This document shows, piece by piece, positions 8,777 to 19,819 of a DNA stretch of 32,133 bases (the stretch's first letter is position 1; the number at the start of each line of letters is the position of its first letter). Position numbers and translations under genes: made by a program. Source of the stretch: Basidiobolus ranarum (Eukaryota > Basidiobolomycota > Basidiobolomycetes > Basidiobolales); NCBI GenBank assembly GCA_040143965.1, contig JASJQH010006961.1, positions 1 to 32,133 of the forward strand, written 5' to 3'. The notes under the pieces were generated by a model. The model was given only the letters and a program-made list of their open reading frames with translations. It was not told where the DNA came from and did not search any database.

Positions 8777-11390
8777 ATGCTGGAAGAAACCCAAGTCTTA
8801 GAGTCAAATACTCTGATTGAGGAAGAAGAGAGGTATCATGTAACTGAAATCCAGAAAAAAACCTCTCTTCTTGGTTCGGTTACGAGTTTACTGCAAGACG
8901 CTTATTTTCACTGGTCACAGGTAGACAAAGTAGAACCGAAAATGAACGGAAAGAATCTGCTTGAGAGCTAACTGGCATTTCTATTGATAGAGATTGTACC
9001 AGTCTGTGGTTCAGAAAAAAGACTCTATTGCGTATTATGAAAACATCCTCTCAAATGCCACCAGTTATGAACAATGGGCTTCGGCTGCCACGATCTTGGA
9101 TCAATTCACAGGTTTGAGTCATAGTCGCTACCTTATTTTCTAACTTGACTAAGTACTTGCCATTTAGGGAAAGAGAAGTGGAAGAATGAAGTAGCTTCTC
9201 CACATTACGATTATGAATTGGTACAAACCAAACTTGAGCAACTGAAGAGAGCAAGAAAGTCAGGAGATTTATCGATGATTATATTTCTGTTGAGAACAAG
9301 CCTTTCCAGAAGCATTGGAGATATTGGAAAGCCAATGGTATGCTGGCTCATTATCCGTTAGTAGGCCCATATTTACCTCATCTTCTCCTTTCTATAGTTG
9401 TATGGTTACACTCATATCGGGACCAAAAAACTCATTGATAACTACATCGATGAGGTAGTGAAGACATTAAACATGGTTTGCGATACGGAATGTGAGGACG
9501 TATCAACTAAGATCAAGTACGAATTCTTCACCAACACCCGACAATCGTTTGGTCGAACAGCATTGATGCTAAGTGGAGGCGCCTCATTCGGTAAGTCGGA
9601 TTAGTGTTGGTTAACTTTGGAGTTTGTTTAACACGCGTATCCAGGACTTAATCATGTTGGGGTTTTGAAGTGTTTATATGAGCACAAATTACTTCCAAGA
9701 ATCATTTCTGGCGCTTCTAGCGGTTCAATTATTGCTGCTATTATTTGCACTCACACGGAAGAAGAGTTTTTGAAAATGCTTAACCCTAGCGGGATCAATT
9801 TGGTAACTTCATCGCTTGTTGATACTTTGTAATTGTGTGACTCACGCCACTTTGTTGTCTAGAATACATTTGCAAGACCGGGCGATGATAATTCGTATTT
9901 CAAACGGTTCTCTCGTTTCCTGAAGCATGGTAAGTTCAAGAAAGACCCGCAACAGATTTCTAGCTCTGGTCATTGATAAAGCTCTCTCTACAGGGGTGCT
10001 ATTTGACGTAGATGTTCTAATTGAGATGTTGCGTGAAAATATTGGGGACTACACCTTTTTGGTTTGTCGCATTTTGTATTTTTACAGTGATCATGCCCTT
10101 ACCAAATACATCTTAGGAAGCTTACAATAGAACCCGTAGGATTCTGAATATTCCGGTCAGCTCTTCTACAGTTTTCGAGATGCCCAGACTGTTGAATTAC
10201 TTGACGGCTCCTGATGTGGTATTGCTCCACTTTATTATGAAGAGTTCGAAAGGAATATGAATATCTAACCTATTTTCTTGGTATAGATTATTTGGTCGGC
10301 TGTGTAAAGATTAACAAATACTACTTTGCACTATACATATCAGTGATTGACTTTTCTCAATCTAGAGCGGCCTCTTGTGCCGTACCTTGTATATATAAAT
10401 CCGCACCACTGCTCGCTAAAGACAAAGCCGGAAACACTGTGCCTTGGGCACCTACTGGTTTGAGCATCTCTATTATATCAATATCATTCATCACATGCTA
10501 AGGATCATTTTTGTAGGTCACAGATGTATCGATGGATCCGTAGAAAAGTGATTATTACTCCATTCAAATGCAACTCTTTCGTAGTGACTACTAACTTATC
10601 GACCTCTAGTGATTTGCCAATGAAGAGGCTTTCGGAACTATTCAATGTCAATCATTTTATTGTGTGTCAAGGTAAACCAATGCTAGAGCTAGGATATAGC
10701 CTTCAATCAAACCGTAGCTAACCATCGCGATCACAAGTCAATCCGCATGTAATCCCGTTCATGCATCGAAGCCTTACTCCCTCCCCAGCACGTCGCTTCG
10801 TCAACTGGGTCCTCAACCTTGCTTGTTCCGAAATTCAACACCGAATGAATCAGGTAAATCACAGAGAACCTCACCAACCCAAGTCAGTTATTGAAACACA
10901 TCACATCACAGCTTTACGAACTAGGAATCATGCGAAGCCTCTTCTATCGATTGGAAGCCATCATGTCTCAAAGATACTCGGGGGATATAACCATTGTTCC
11001 GGACATCAAATATGCGGAATTCATCAATGTTATCGAAAATCCCACTCCCCAAACGTTCTTGGATGCTATACTAAGGGGGGAAAGAGCCATCTGGCCAAGT
11101 ATCCTTTTTGAGAGGCTGTTCAATAGTCACCAATCCATGTATCCGTATTGAACCTTCACTTGATTCTTTGTTTAGAAATATCCATCATCAGAAATCACTG
11201 CCAGATTGAACTGTGCATTGATGAAATGATATACCAACTTCGCTTACAAATGCTTGAAGAAGGCTCAGCCAACTCAACTTCCACGGATTGTCTAGCGTTA
11301 GAGACCAGAAAAACTCGCTCTTCTCTTCCCAGTTCCACCTATCGCTCCTGTACGGACTTCAAAACTGGATATGGAATGACGCATTCTTAA
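8777..11390 (+). CDS. Patatin-like triacylglycerol lipase / lysophospholipase (DUF3336-patatin, Tgl3/4/5-like)
   Basis: A lipid-droplet-type lipase that hydrolyses triacylglycerol, with acyltransferase activity in some homologues. Exons: 8777-8920, 8991-9111, 9168-9337, 9398-9590, 9645-9802, 9863-9929, 9994-10061, 10117-10218, 10287-10303, 10366-10457, 10517-10547, 10610-10671, 10738-10853, 10912-11098, 11176-11390. These total 580 codons, all in phase. The N-terminal DUF3336 region (about 40-190) includes YYENILSNATSYEQW. The patatin domain carries the oxyanion loop GGASFG (205-210), the nucleophile elbow GASSG (Ser234) and the catalytic DG of IDGSV (Asp383), so the enzyme looks active. The C-terminal conserved block NHCQIELCID is present. 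Fourteen introns are 50-77 nt long, many with CTAAC branch sites; exon 9 is only 17 nt. The metaxin gene follows 344 bp downstream. Confidence 0.92.
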
Positions 11391-11734
11391 TATCTACAAC
11401 GCTAGATGACTTGAGCTGATTCCCATTATATCATCGTTGAATAATTTCCAATTATCCTCATTAAATATGCTTCGATTTTAGTTTGGAATTTTTGCATTTT
11501 TGTTGGGTGGTTTGGTGTTAATGGTTGGGGTAAAAGCAATCTTATTTTATTTGTTACCTGTTGGCAATCCGATTTTTTTAGAATCATACCGATTATGACA
11601 TGACAATTTTCTTAGGCGTAGAAGTGGTGAAATTTGGTTGACCTCCTGAATCACGTGAACACATCTCATCCATTGATACTTTAGGTGTTATTTTAGAGAC
11701 GATTCAACAAATTATTCTTTCACGTTCAGAAACC
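11391..11734. promoter_or_regulatory. Intergenic region, metaxin promoter
   Basis: No gene. The palindrome TCACGTGA (11651-11658) sits about 80 bp upstream of the metaxin ATG. Confidence 0.4.
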
Positions 11735-13281
11735 ATGGTTTTAGAACTTTATTCTTGGGGACCAGGACTTGGACTTCCTTCGATAGATCCACTTTGTTTA
11801 ACCATCGAGGTATATATAGTCAACTTTTTAATTTTTGGAAGCTGGTTCAAAACCACTCTCATTGTGAAAGTGAAAAACCACACTCAACCTTGCTAATACC
11901 CACTTTCTTTTCCTTTCCAACTAGACTTATTTAAGCTTAGTTAAAGCTGATTGGGTGGTTAACGAATGTAATAACCCTAATGCTTCACCTTCTGGTATGT
12001 CGAATTTTCACCCACTTTATTTCCAACCCAAAGTATACAAACCGACCATTTCACTTTCACTTCAGGGGAATTACCACTACTTCGAGATGGGACAGAATAT
12101 ATCTATGGCGTTAACAATATCATTGCTTATTTAAGTAAACAGGTATGCTCTTTGGTTATTTTTCGAAAAGTGAAGTGGAATTAAACGAGAGACCAATGTT
12201 GATACTCTATAGAATCTCGACCTTAATAAGAACCTCGATGACAATCAAAAAGCCGAATGTCTCGCGTAGGTTATATATGATATAGGAAATAATCACCTTG
12301 ATATTCATATTCATTTGAATGAACCCTATTCTTTCGTTAGTTACTCCGCCTTAGTGAACGATAAACTTCAGGATGGTTTGGTAGGAATGAATGGATTCAA
12401 TTCACCTTATTTAATCATATCATTAAATACCCTTGGATATAGTTGTATGCTTGGTATGGCGATCAGGAGAATTTCACCCAAGTTACTCGACCCACCTTCG
12501 CCAAACTTCTTCCACTCGCTTTGAGATACTTCACCCCTATCACCCTAAGAAAAAGCGCATTATCTAGAATTGAAAATTATGGACTTAACAAGGAAGAAAA
12601 AAAGAAAAGTCAAGGCAAAAAGAGTGACATCGTTCCTGAGGTAAAGAAACATTCCAACTTTTCTTATGACATGAATTAATTCACTAAGAAATATCTTTAG
12701 GTTTATGAAATAGTACGTGAAAATTATAGAGTATTATCCAAAAAACTGGGTCAACAAAAATACTTCTTGGGAGATAGGTTCGTATATTTGTATTCTAAGC
12801 ATATTCTATCGATTCTTTTTTGTCTCATTAGTTTCCTCTTAGTCCTACTACCCTTGACTCGATTGTTTTCGGTCAATTGGCACTCCATTATTATCCGGAA
12901 CTCCCTAACCCACGTCTTGCCTCGATGTTGAAGGAGGAGTTCCCCAATCTTGGTGAATTCTGTGAGAGAATTCATAATCTCGCTTTCACTGAGCCCATTA
13001 AGAAGGCCACTTCTAATGATACGCCATCTCCTTTCAGTGGACTTTTCGGATCACCTATCAGTTGGTTGAAAAACAACTTTTTGATCAAGCTCACTGGTAC
13101 TAAGGAAGTAGAACCCAAAACACCGGAACAAGTGGAATTTGAAAGGACTCGATTCCTCTCTATATTTGGTGCGGCTTGGTTCATGGTCGCTTTTATCGTC
13201 TATAATGGAATTATTTCCATTGAATTTGTCAATGAAGAAGAGGAGGAATATGAAGAGGAGTACTATGAGGAATTGGATTAA
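11735..13281 (+). CDS. Metaxin / Tom37 (Sam37) mitochondrial outer-membrane sorting protein
   Basis: A subunit of the SAM complex, which assembles beta-barrel proteins in the mitochondrial outer membrane. Exons: 11735-11809, 11925-11994, 12066-12142, 12213-12265, 12341-12380, 12443-12640, 12701-12777, 12843-13281 (342 aa). The N-terminus (VLELYSWGPGLGLPSIDPLC) is the family's diagnostic thioredoxin/GST-like opening, and ELPLLRDG plus the INxxIAYLSKQ-like segment follow. The GST-C-like half contains LDSIVFGQLALHYYPELPNP and NLGEFCERIHN. Close to the C-terminus a hydrophobic helix (about 303-322, SIFGAAWFMVAFIVYNGIIS) looks like the membrane anchor. It is followed by a very acidic tail of about 17 residues. 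The acceptor at 12842 is chosen because it restores the SPTTLDS reading. Confidence 0.88.
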
Positions 13282-13514
13282 AATGCATTGATTGCTTCAT
13301 TAACTGCATTCAATCCATCCCCATCCCCACCCTCCATATTCACATTACATCAATAAAATCCACCATTATGTCATCATTTGTATATACATTGCAGTGAAGT
13401 GTGAAGCCAAGAATGATGGGAATCTCTACTTTTATTACATGGTTGTTTATCACATGGAGGATTAGGTATATGGTCGTGGGTTACTTGTATTGTAATGGGG
13501 AATACACACTCCTC

Positions 13515-14168
13515 TTAAAGAGTAATACAGGCGACAGCAACCAATGCAATCATAGATGATCCTAGCCCAACCGAGGTCAAGGAAGTCGCATCATTAGGTT
13601 TTGTCTGCTGAGTACCATTAGCGGCACTGGATGGAGTGGATCCGGTAGCCTTAGTAGCGGCGGGAGTGGAGGCGGCGGTGTATAGAGGAGTAGCATTTAC
13701 ATCGGATACAGATAAGAATGAAGGTGGACTATTGGGAGTTCTGCACTGAAATTTGGAAGAGCAAGCAACATAACATTGATTTGGATTATTATCTTTAAGA
13801 CATTTCATTTTACAATCCTCTGCTTTACCCTCGCATTCAGCTACAACTACTGGCCACAAATAAGCAGTCTGATCTGGAACTTTGCTTTTACAACCACATC
13901 CCCAACCCATGGTCTTAGGGTTACAGAAATTCATGGGGTCCTGATCAACACCACCACAATTAATGGTACAGTATCCTTTCTGTCGGTTACATAGTTCAAT
14001 ACGAGAAGCTTCCGGGAGATTCAAGATGGACCAGTCGGCTATCATATGACCAAAAAGAGATTAATAATGGGATGACATGAGAATATCAATTCGCTTGAAA
14101 TTACCTGAAATGTTCTGGACGAAAGATAGAGCAACAACAGTCAAAGTGGCGAATGAGAGATATTTCAT
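13515..14168 (-). CDS. Cysteine-rich GPI-anchored secreted protein (resembles fungal DUF7707 proteins)
   Basis: Two exons (14105-14168 and 13515-14038, intron 14039-14104) give 195 aa. A signal peptide (about 1-21) precedes a domain with twelve cysteines (38, 45, 49, 60, 69, 71, 90, 97, 101, 110, 114, 120). A Ser/Thr/Ala/Pro-rich stalk follows (about 125-175), then a C-terminal hydrophobic tail (180-195), the usual layout of a GPI-anchored cell-wall protein. The pattern of Cys spacing after an N-terminal Leu-Pro segment, with NFCNPKTMGWGCGCKS in the middle, resembles DUF7707 cell-surface proteins; this is by eye only. Function is unknown. It is convergent with the metaxin gene (233 bp apart). 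Confidence 0.8.
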
Positions 14169-14703
14169 CTTGTGTAGATATAAGCGAGATTGATGTTGAT
14201 GCTGAAGTTGTAATTGATACACCTCGAGTATTTAAAGTATCGCGAGACAATTCAACCCATCCTATGCAGAACAGTTGACAATGTAAATAGAAATGTTAAT
14301 CACGTATTGTGTGTAATGTACATAGTATGTAATGTAAATAGGAAATGCTAATCAAGTATTATATGTTATTCTACGCACCATTCACCATTCACCATACACC
14401 TTACACCATTATAGGAATAGCTGACATTGAAATTGTTAAATGTCCAATGGAAGGAAACCTATGCGGAATAGCTCCTACAATACCGTGCAGAATAATTAAT
14501 TTACACTTGATTGATAATGGACCAATCCTATCGATGAAAGTTCATAATCGGAACAAATATTTCCTTAAAATATGAATTGTTCTTTTTTTCTTCACAATTA
14601 CTTAATTTGAAGGCGTATATCACGTGATTTGCGGTATTTTGAATGCAAAAATATGGATTCTGGGGAGGAAATTTATTTCAGAGTTACAATGGTTAGATTA
14701 CGA
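14169..14703. other. Intergenic region, promoter of the GPI-protein gene
   Basis: No gene is supported. The region has the tandem duplication described separately, a CACCATT-type microsatellite at about 14377-14410, and the 10-bp palindrome ATCACGTGAT (14619-14628). Confidence 0.45.
14280..14376. repeat. Imperfect tandem duplication of about 50 bp
   Basis: AATGTAAATAG-AAATG-TAATCA-GTATT at 14280-14308 recurs from 14331 with few changes. It lies about 110 bp upstream of the GPI-protein ATG. Confidence 0.6.
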
Positions 14704-15627
14704 TTACATTGCAGGTCTAGTATTAACTAGATTTGGTTTGGAATTACTGTGAATAGGGACATTTTTGGCTCGTTCAATCTTCTCTTGGATATTCTGAAGG
14801 AATTCTGGACATTTAGCTTGGTAGACTAGCTTAGTGGCGGATACGCCAGTAGATCGATCAAGTGCATTCAATTCGGTATCAACTTCATATTCAAAACGCA
14901 ACATATTCATTGGGGTAGATTTGTTACGGGTAGTACAATGATTAACCAACTCACGTAGCAGTAGACTATGTTCTTGAGTGAATTCCAAACTCACAGGTAA
15001 CGTGATTTCGGTGCGAGAAGTGGTGCGAGCAGGAAAAGTCAACTGGATGGGAATGTTGTTGAGGAATTCTTGGGTCGAGTTGAGTGCTGATTTTAGTGGG
15101 ACTCTTATCTGCGATGTAATGGTATCTTAGCTACGTGAGTGAGAAAGTTAAGAAATTAAGGGATTGAGTACCTTGACATGTACTACCTCTACCTGTGCAG
15201 ATACCCAATTGGGATTCTCTACCAATAACCAGAGCCTTGTCTCGAATTTAAGCAGTCTATTGGCACCCTTGACCTCCCATTTGATGGAGCTATTACTATT
15301 CTTAACCTCGCTAACCTCCGCTGTAATAGTCCTCGGGCACAAAAAGAATACAGACAAACCAGCAGCCAGAATAAAGAACAATACGATAGATAATATTATG
15401 GCCAACCTTCGAGTGAAATACAACTGTGAGCAACAACGTGGTGGGTTTTTATAGTGAACGAAAGGTTTGGGTTGAGATTTAGGTCGGTAGGGTACATAAT
15501 CTAGTATCGCACGTTCTTTATCATAACCATCGTTCTCTAAATGAAAACCAAAGTCATGAGAGAAGGAATCCATATCCTTCGTAGAAAACTTTGAAGCCTT
15601 CGTGAATTTCCCGGTTAAATCCTTCAT
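14704..15627 (-). CDS. LEA2 / WHy-like single-pass membrane protein
   Basis: Two exons (15172-15627 and 14704-15108, intron 15109-15171) give 286 aa. A basic, disordered N-terminus (1-73) ends in PPRCCSQLYFTRR. A transmembrane helix follows (about 75-96, LAIILSIVLFFILAAGLSVF), then a beta-rich domain starting CPRTITAEVSEVK. The block RLWLLVENPNWVSAQVEVVHVKV is typical of LEA2 (NDR1/HIN1-like) immunoglobulin-fold domains, which occur on fungal and plant membrane proteins. The likely topology is N-terminus in the cytosol and LEA2 domain in the lumen or outside. The molecular role is unknown. A telobox (GGGTTAGGGTTTT, 15636-15648) lies 8 bp upstream of the ATG, in the presumed 5' UTR. Confidence 0.7.
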
Positions 15628-15753
15628 GTTGGTGAGGGTTAGGGTTTTCTCTCTCTAACTATCGGTACTATCCTTTCCTTTCCTTCTAGGTATGTTTGGA
15701 ACCAAAAAGAGTACAAAGTCTTCACAAGGGGAATAATACCCGGTGGTGATGGA

Positions 15754-15760
15754 TATAAAA
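15754..15760 (+). promoter_or_regulatory. TATA-like element before the small ORF
   Basis: TATAAAA, 127 bp upstream of the ATG at 15888. It weakly supports a plus-strand transcript here. Confidence 0.3.
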
Positions 15761-15887
15761 CTTATGTGGGGATAGTCGAGGGAAACGGGAATCGTTCAGA
15801 CCAGAGAACCAGCGTTGTGTAGTGTGTCTTCTGGTGGGTCTACGTTTTCTTTATACCAAAGTCTTCGTATCGATACATAAGAGAACA

Positions 15888-16115
15888 ATGGATAATGCAA
15901 ACATGAAAGCGGGGAAACAATGGGTCAAAGCTTATTTTGCAACATTGATAGCGCCTGTAAGACTTGTAGCGCTTATAGCGATTATGTCCCAATGTCTCAT
16001 GATTTCGGAGGATTATTGTTCGATTGAATTGTGGCTCATTGTCCATATGGCAATCGCTCAAGCTACAGAATTAGGAATATTTGCCAATGCCATTATGGTG
16101 CAAAATCACCATTGA
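15888..16115 (+). CDS. Possible small membrane protein (75 aa), unrecognised
   Basis: Starting at ATG 15888 (context GAACAATGG) the frame gives 75 aa with two hydrophobic segments (about 17-40, TLIAPVRLVALIAIMSQCLM, and about 47-70, ELWLIVHMAIAQATELGIFA). The open frame extends upstream to 15822, but the TATA at 15754 and the start context favour 15888. No family is recognised. It lies between the divergent LEA2-like gene and histone H1. Two evenly sized hydrophobic helices in a short frame are suggestive, but a chance ORF is possible. Confidence 0.35.
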   Translation: MDNANMKAGKQWVKAYFATLIAPVRLVALIAIMSQCLMISEDYCSIELWLIVHMAIAQATELGIFANAIMVQNHH

Positions 16116-16632
16116 AATGAAAGATTGGGGAGGGAGGGTTAGGGTTTGTCGTTTGTCGTTAGTCACTTGGTGTTGCCATTGAAAGGACCTGAAAATCCCA
16201 GTCGAAATCGAAATCATACGCGCGTGAAATTTTCCACTTGAAATCATCTGACGCGCTGAATGTTGGTGAACAGATCACTCAAAATCAAGCTAATTAGTTG
16301 ATTGACAAAATCGAAATGATACCCTTTCGTGCAACAAAATGCAGAAATTTCATATGAAATGATCATTCAATTCGACACCTTGATAGTTGATTCGCTGTTA
16401 GAACAACCTGCTTCCTTTAACTTAATTGAACCAATCAAATGAATGGAACTCAATCTATTTGGATGCCACTGAAATCTGTGATCACCTATAAAAGGATGGT
16501 GACTTGTAAATGCGGATCCACGAATCTATCCCTCTCTTTTGCTTTCACTTTCTCTTTACAACTGTTTCAGTTGGAGTTTTCTATTCCATTCCACTTTCAC
16601 TCCCACTTTGATTTATTAATCCATTCGTGAAT
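16116..16632 (+). promoter_or_regulatory. Histone H1 promoter region
   Basis: No gene. It contains a telomere-like AACCCT element (GGGTTAGGGTTT, 16136-16147), MCB-like ACGCGCGT (16218-16225) and ACGCGC (16251-16256), a CCAAT box (16431-16435) and TATAAAAG (16487-16494) before the H1 ATG at 16633. CCAAT and TATA boxes are visible in the sequence; the regulatory reading of the other motifs is inference. Confidence 0.5.
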
Positions 16633-17349
16633 ATGGTAACCCCTCGTAGTGCCCGTACTTCTAAGACTCCTGAAAAGAAGGCTACTCCCAGCCCTAGCAA
16701 GGCTAAGCAGACTAAGGTTGTCAAAAAATCTCCTACCACCAAAAAATCTGCTAGTGGTAATCCTACTTACAAGGAGATGATCACTGCGGCCATCGTCAAT
16801 TTGAAAGAACGTAACGGCTCATCGCGTCAAGCCATCAAGAAATACATTCAAGCTAATTACAAAGTCAGTGAAACTTTCGATAGTTTATTCAATCTCGCTA
16901 TCAAGCGTGGTGTCACCTCTGAAGACTTTACCCAACCAAAAGGTCCTTCTGGCCCTGTCAAACTTGCCAAGAAAGAGTCAAAGCCTAAGACAAAAGAAGT
17001 AAAGCCCAAGGCCAAGCCTGTTGAGAAGAAGGAAGCCAAACCTGCCCCAAAGACCAAGAAACCTGCTGCTGCCAAGAAGGCAACTACTGCTCCCGCAGCT
17101 AAACCTAAGGAGGTTAAAGCCAAGGAAACCAAATCCAAAGAGGCTGCCAAACCCAAGGCTAAGGAAACTAAAGCTAAGGAGACTAAGCCCAAAGAAGCCA
17201 AAGCTAAAGAAGCTAAACCAGTGAAAAAATCCCCAGCTAAGCCTGCTGCCAAGACACAGCCAAAGGCCGCTGCCGCCACTGCCACAAAGAAGCGTGCTGC
17301 CACCAAGAAGGCACCTTCTCCTCCCACTAAGAAATCCAAGAGCAAATAA
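16633..17349 (+). CDS. Linker histone H1
   Basis: 238 aa, intronless. It binds linker DNA and compacts chromatin. A short basic N-tail with TP and SP sites (1-43) precedes the H15 winged-helix globular domain (about 44-112, [20 protein letters not shown] then [15 protein letters not shown]). A long Lys/Ala/Pro tail follows, with repeated KPKE, KAKE and KETK units and ending in KKSKSK. Codon 1 is ATG 16633 (ATGGTAACC). An in-frame GTG six bases upstream is not the start. The antisense open frame at 16857-17345 is an artefact of the Lys/Ala-rich codons. Confidence 0.95.
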   Translation: MVTPRSARTSKTPEKKATPSPSKAKQTKVVKKSPTTKKSASGNPTYKEMITAAIVNLKERNGSSRQAIKKYIQANYKVSETFDSLFNLAIKRGVTSEDFTQPKGPSGPVKLAKKESKPKTKEVKPKAKPVEKKEAKPAPKTKKPAAAKKATTAPAAKPKEVKAKETKSKEAAKPKAKETKAKETKPKEAKAKEAKPVKKSPAKPAAKTQPKAAAATATKKRAATKKAPSPPTKKSKSK

Positions 17350-17985
17350 TTCAGCAGAATATCGATTGTTAGGCTAATAATGTGTAGCTCTCAATCTTAT
17401 TCTTTTGACCTTGATGTTGGTCGTTTAACTTGAGTTATATTCCCTTAGTTTGTGTGTATATAATTTCTTCATATCCTTCTTTTGTCCTCATTCATTATTT
17501 TGTGTTTACTTTTCGCTTCTCGCTTATTAATAATAAATAAATTGACTTCAAGTGGATTTTCGTTTACTGATAGAAGACATCTCTTCCCCCATTTACTGGT
17601 GAGCTTTACGCGTGATTCTTTAAGACAAGAAATTCGCTTATGCGCGAGACTCGCACCATCATCACGCGATAATCAAAACCTGTTATCGTTGATGATTAAA
17701 CCAATCATGTGAAGCTCTTTTTAAGGCAGCGTAGATTTCAATCTGTGGTAACAAATCAACACGTAAATCGATACAATAAAGGGGTGATTTATATATACAT
17801 ATGATTAATTGATCATTGTAACAAATCCCGTATTATTCCTTGTGCAGGTTGTGATTGCGACTACAGTTAATGGTCTAGGGTATTATGGTACATTCATATG
17901 GATATATATGGAATGGGAGTGGGAATGAAGGATGAGTTAGATCGATTAAAATGCTAGCATATTTGGGGTGGGATTTAGGTTAGGG
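17350..17985. other. Convergent 3' region between histone H1 and the F-box gene
   Basis: No gene is supported. AATAAATAAA (about 17531) may be the H1 polyadenylation signal. An ACGCGT lies near 17608. A telomere-like motif (TTAGGTTAGGGTTAAG, 17975-17990) overlaps the F-box stop codon. Confidence 0.45.
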
Positions 17986-19223
17986 TTAAGAGTTTAAAGA
18001 TTCAAGAATCACATCCAATATCGTTTCATTTTCTCGTGTATGATGGACATGATGAACCGAAGTGATATTTTTCGAGAGGATTTTCGCACATTTCCTCAAG
18101 TCAAGTACTTCAAGTGACGTGAATCTTCTGACTATTATATGCAATACTTCTACCGTAACCCAGTCGCAGTTCGATACTGATAATTCTTTAAGATTGGGGC
18201 ATCGAGTAGCGAGTGCATGGATGGCATGTTTGTAGTTGATTGTGACTCGAGTTAGGTCGGATTGTGGAATGTGTTGTAACATCGATTGGTATTCCTGTAT
18301 TTCCTTCCAAAAGGTGTCTCTAAAGATTGAACATCCAGAGAGATTTAACGAGATAAGTTTGGGGCAGTTAAAAGCCAACTGAACCAAGGAAGAGGCGGAG
18401 ACACTTATATCATTGACCTGGTCTCTCTCCGACAGGTTGACATGATAAATGAGTGAACCGTGGGAATGAAGTCTTTCAGGGCGTAATAGAGTTTGAATGA
18501 ATAGAGCCCAATGGAAAGTTGAAGCAAATCGGGGCGAATAGTATAGTAAAGGTGTTGCGCAACGGTTCCATTGTCGGCATACTTCAGCACAGGAATTTAG
18601 GGTAACTTGGCATGGTGTTATATATTGAAATATCTGTAAGAGGAGTTCGTCGGGTAAGTGGAGACAACCGAACTTGGGATTGATACTTGTCTGCGCCACT
18701 GTTAGCAATAGGTCTGATATTGTGGTTAGTATTTTCTACGGTAAAATGATGCTTGTGAGAAAGTACCTATTGGAAGAGTCGAAGGGGGGCTTAGGAAAGA
18801 GAAATGTGCTTTGCTAATTTCGGGTAGTTCTTCTTCTAGATTCCAAGTAGAGTCTTCCGGGACTGATTGTAGTACATCTTTTAGTAAATCATTATACCTA
18901 GAAGGGGTGGTTATCCAAGAAAGTGGTGGGTTGTTGAAATCAGAGGCTGTGACAGGAGTATCGTCTGCTATGTTATTGGCAGCTTCTACATACATACGAG
19001 AGATGAGTATGACTTGAAGTGTATATTGAAGTACTAGAATAAATTTGGGATGAAAATACATACGAGGTCTACGAGCTACTGTACTCTGTAGAATGCCAAC
19101 AAATAAAGATTCCTCAGTTCCCAGAGAGATCAGAGGGTCCTCCTCCTCGTCACCTTGATCGTTGCTAATATCAAGAAAACTAAAATCGAAGTCAAAATCA
19201 ATTTGGTTAAGATCAAAGTCCAT
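17986..19223 (-). CDS. F-box protein with leucine-rich repeats (Grr1/Skp2-like class)
   Basis: A substrate adaptor of an SCF ubiquitin ligase. Exons are 18767-19223 and 17986-18713, with an intron at 18714-18766 that has an ACTAAC branch. Read this way the protein is 394 aa. A further candidate intron, 18986-19063 (78 nt, GTATGT...TAG), is stop-free and a multiple of three. Removing it gives 368 aa and deletes a hydrophobic segment unusual for this family, so I favour splicing. The acidic N-terminus (DFDLNQIDFDFDFSFLDI) precedes the F-box (about residues 168-210 unspliced: LHLPDELLLQIFQYI ... VCRQWN). LRR-like units follow (CPKLISLNLSGCSIF, CPNLKELSVSNCDWVT, SLEVLDLRKCAKI). The target is unknown. 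Confidence 0.8.
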
Positions 19224-19819
19224 TTTTTTACGATGGTGGTGGTTGTGATGTGTAAGGAGACAGAGTCAGTGGCAAGAGAGTATGCGCAAACGTAGAATTT
19301 TGTACGTGTTATTAAATGTATGTATGTATTTTGATTGTGGGGACTTGGTCAGAATGAGGAAAGTCACAAGATAAAAATGGTACTGAGATTTATAGTTAAT
19401 CTCAAAATGACACCGATGACTCAGGGTATATTGCTAGGAAGTGCATTGAATTTGGCACAACTAACCCTAACCCCAACGTATTTCCAACAGAACAACCACC
19501 CAAACGTCCGTAAACCAACAGCGAGCGAAGTAAAGGTAATCAATGCGAAACATCAAGCGCAGGAAAGAAAAATATCCAGATAAAGTAAAACAAACTGAAA
19601 TACCATCGCTCTCGAAAAGAATATTTCGCATTGTTTCACTACAAACACTATATCAACATCGCCCAAACCCTAGTTTTAACCCTAACCCTATTTGCACATG
19701 TTCAAAATATTTAATAGTACACAAGGTAAGACACAAACGGGGAAATACACATTCAGAAAATATACAGAATTGGCACAAATTATGAACGGATTTCACTCAA
19801 AGCACGATTCAGAAATGAC
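19224..19819. other. Intergenic region with interstitial telomere-like repeats
   Basis: No gene; open frames here are short and featureless. It holds CTAACCCTAACCCC (19461-19474), AAACCCTA (19665-19672) and TTAACCCTAACCCTA (19676-19690). Confidence 0.5.

Noticed and set aside
16857-17345. 162-codon antisense frame in histone H1
   Set aside because: The Ala/Leu/Val/Gly composition is simply the reverse complement of Lys/Ala/Pro codons.
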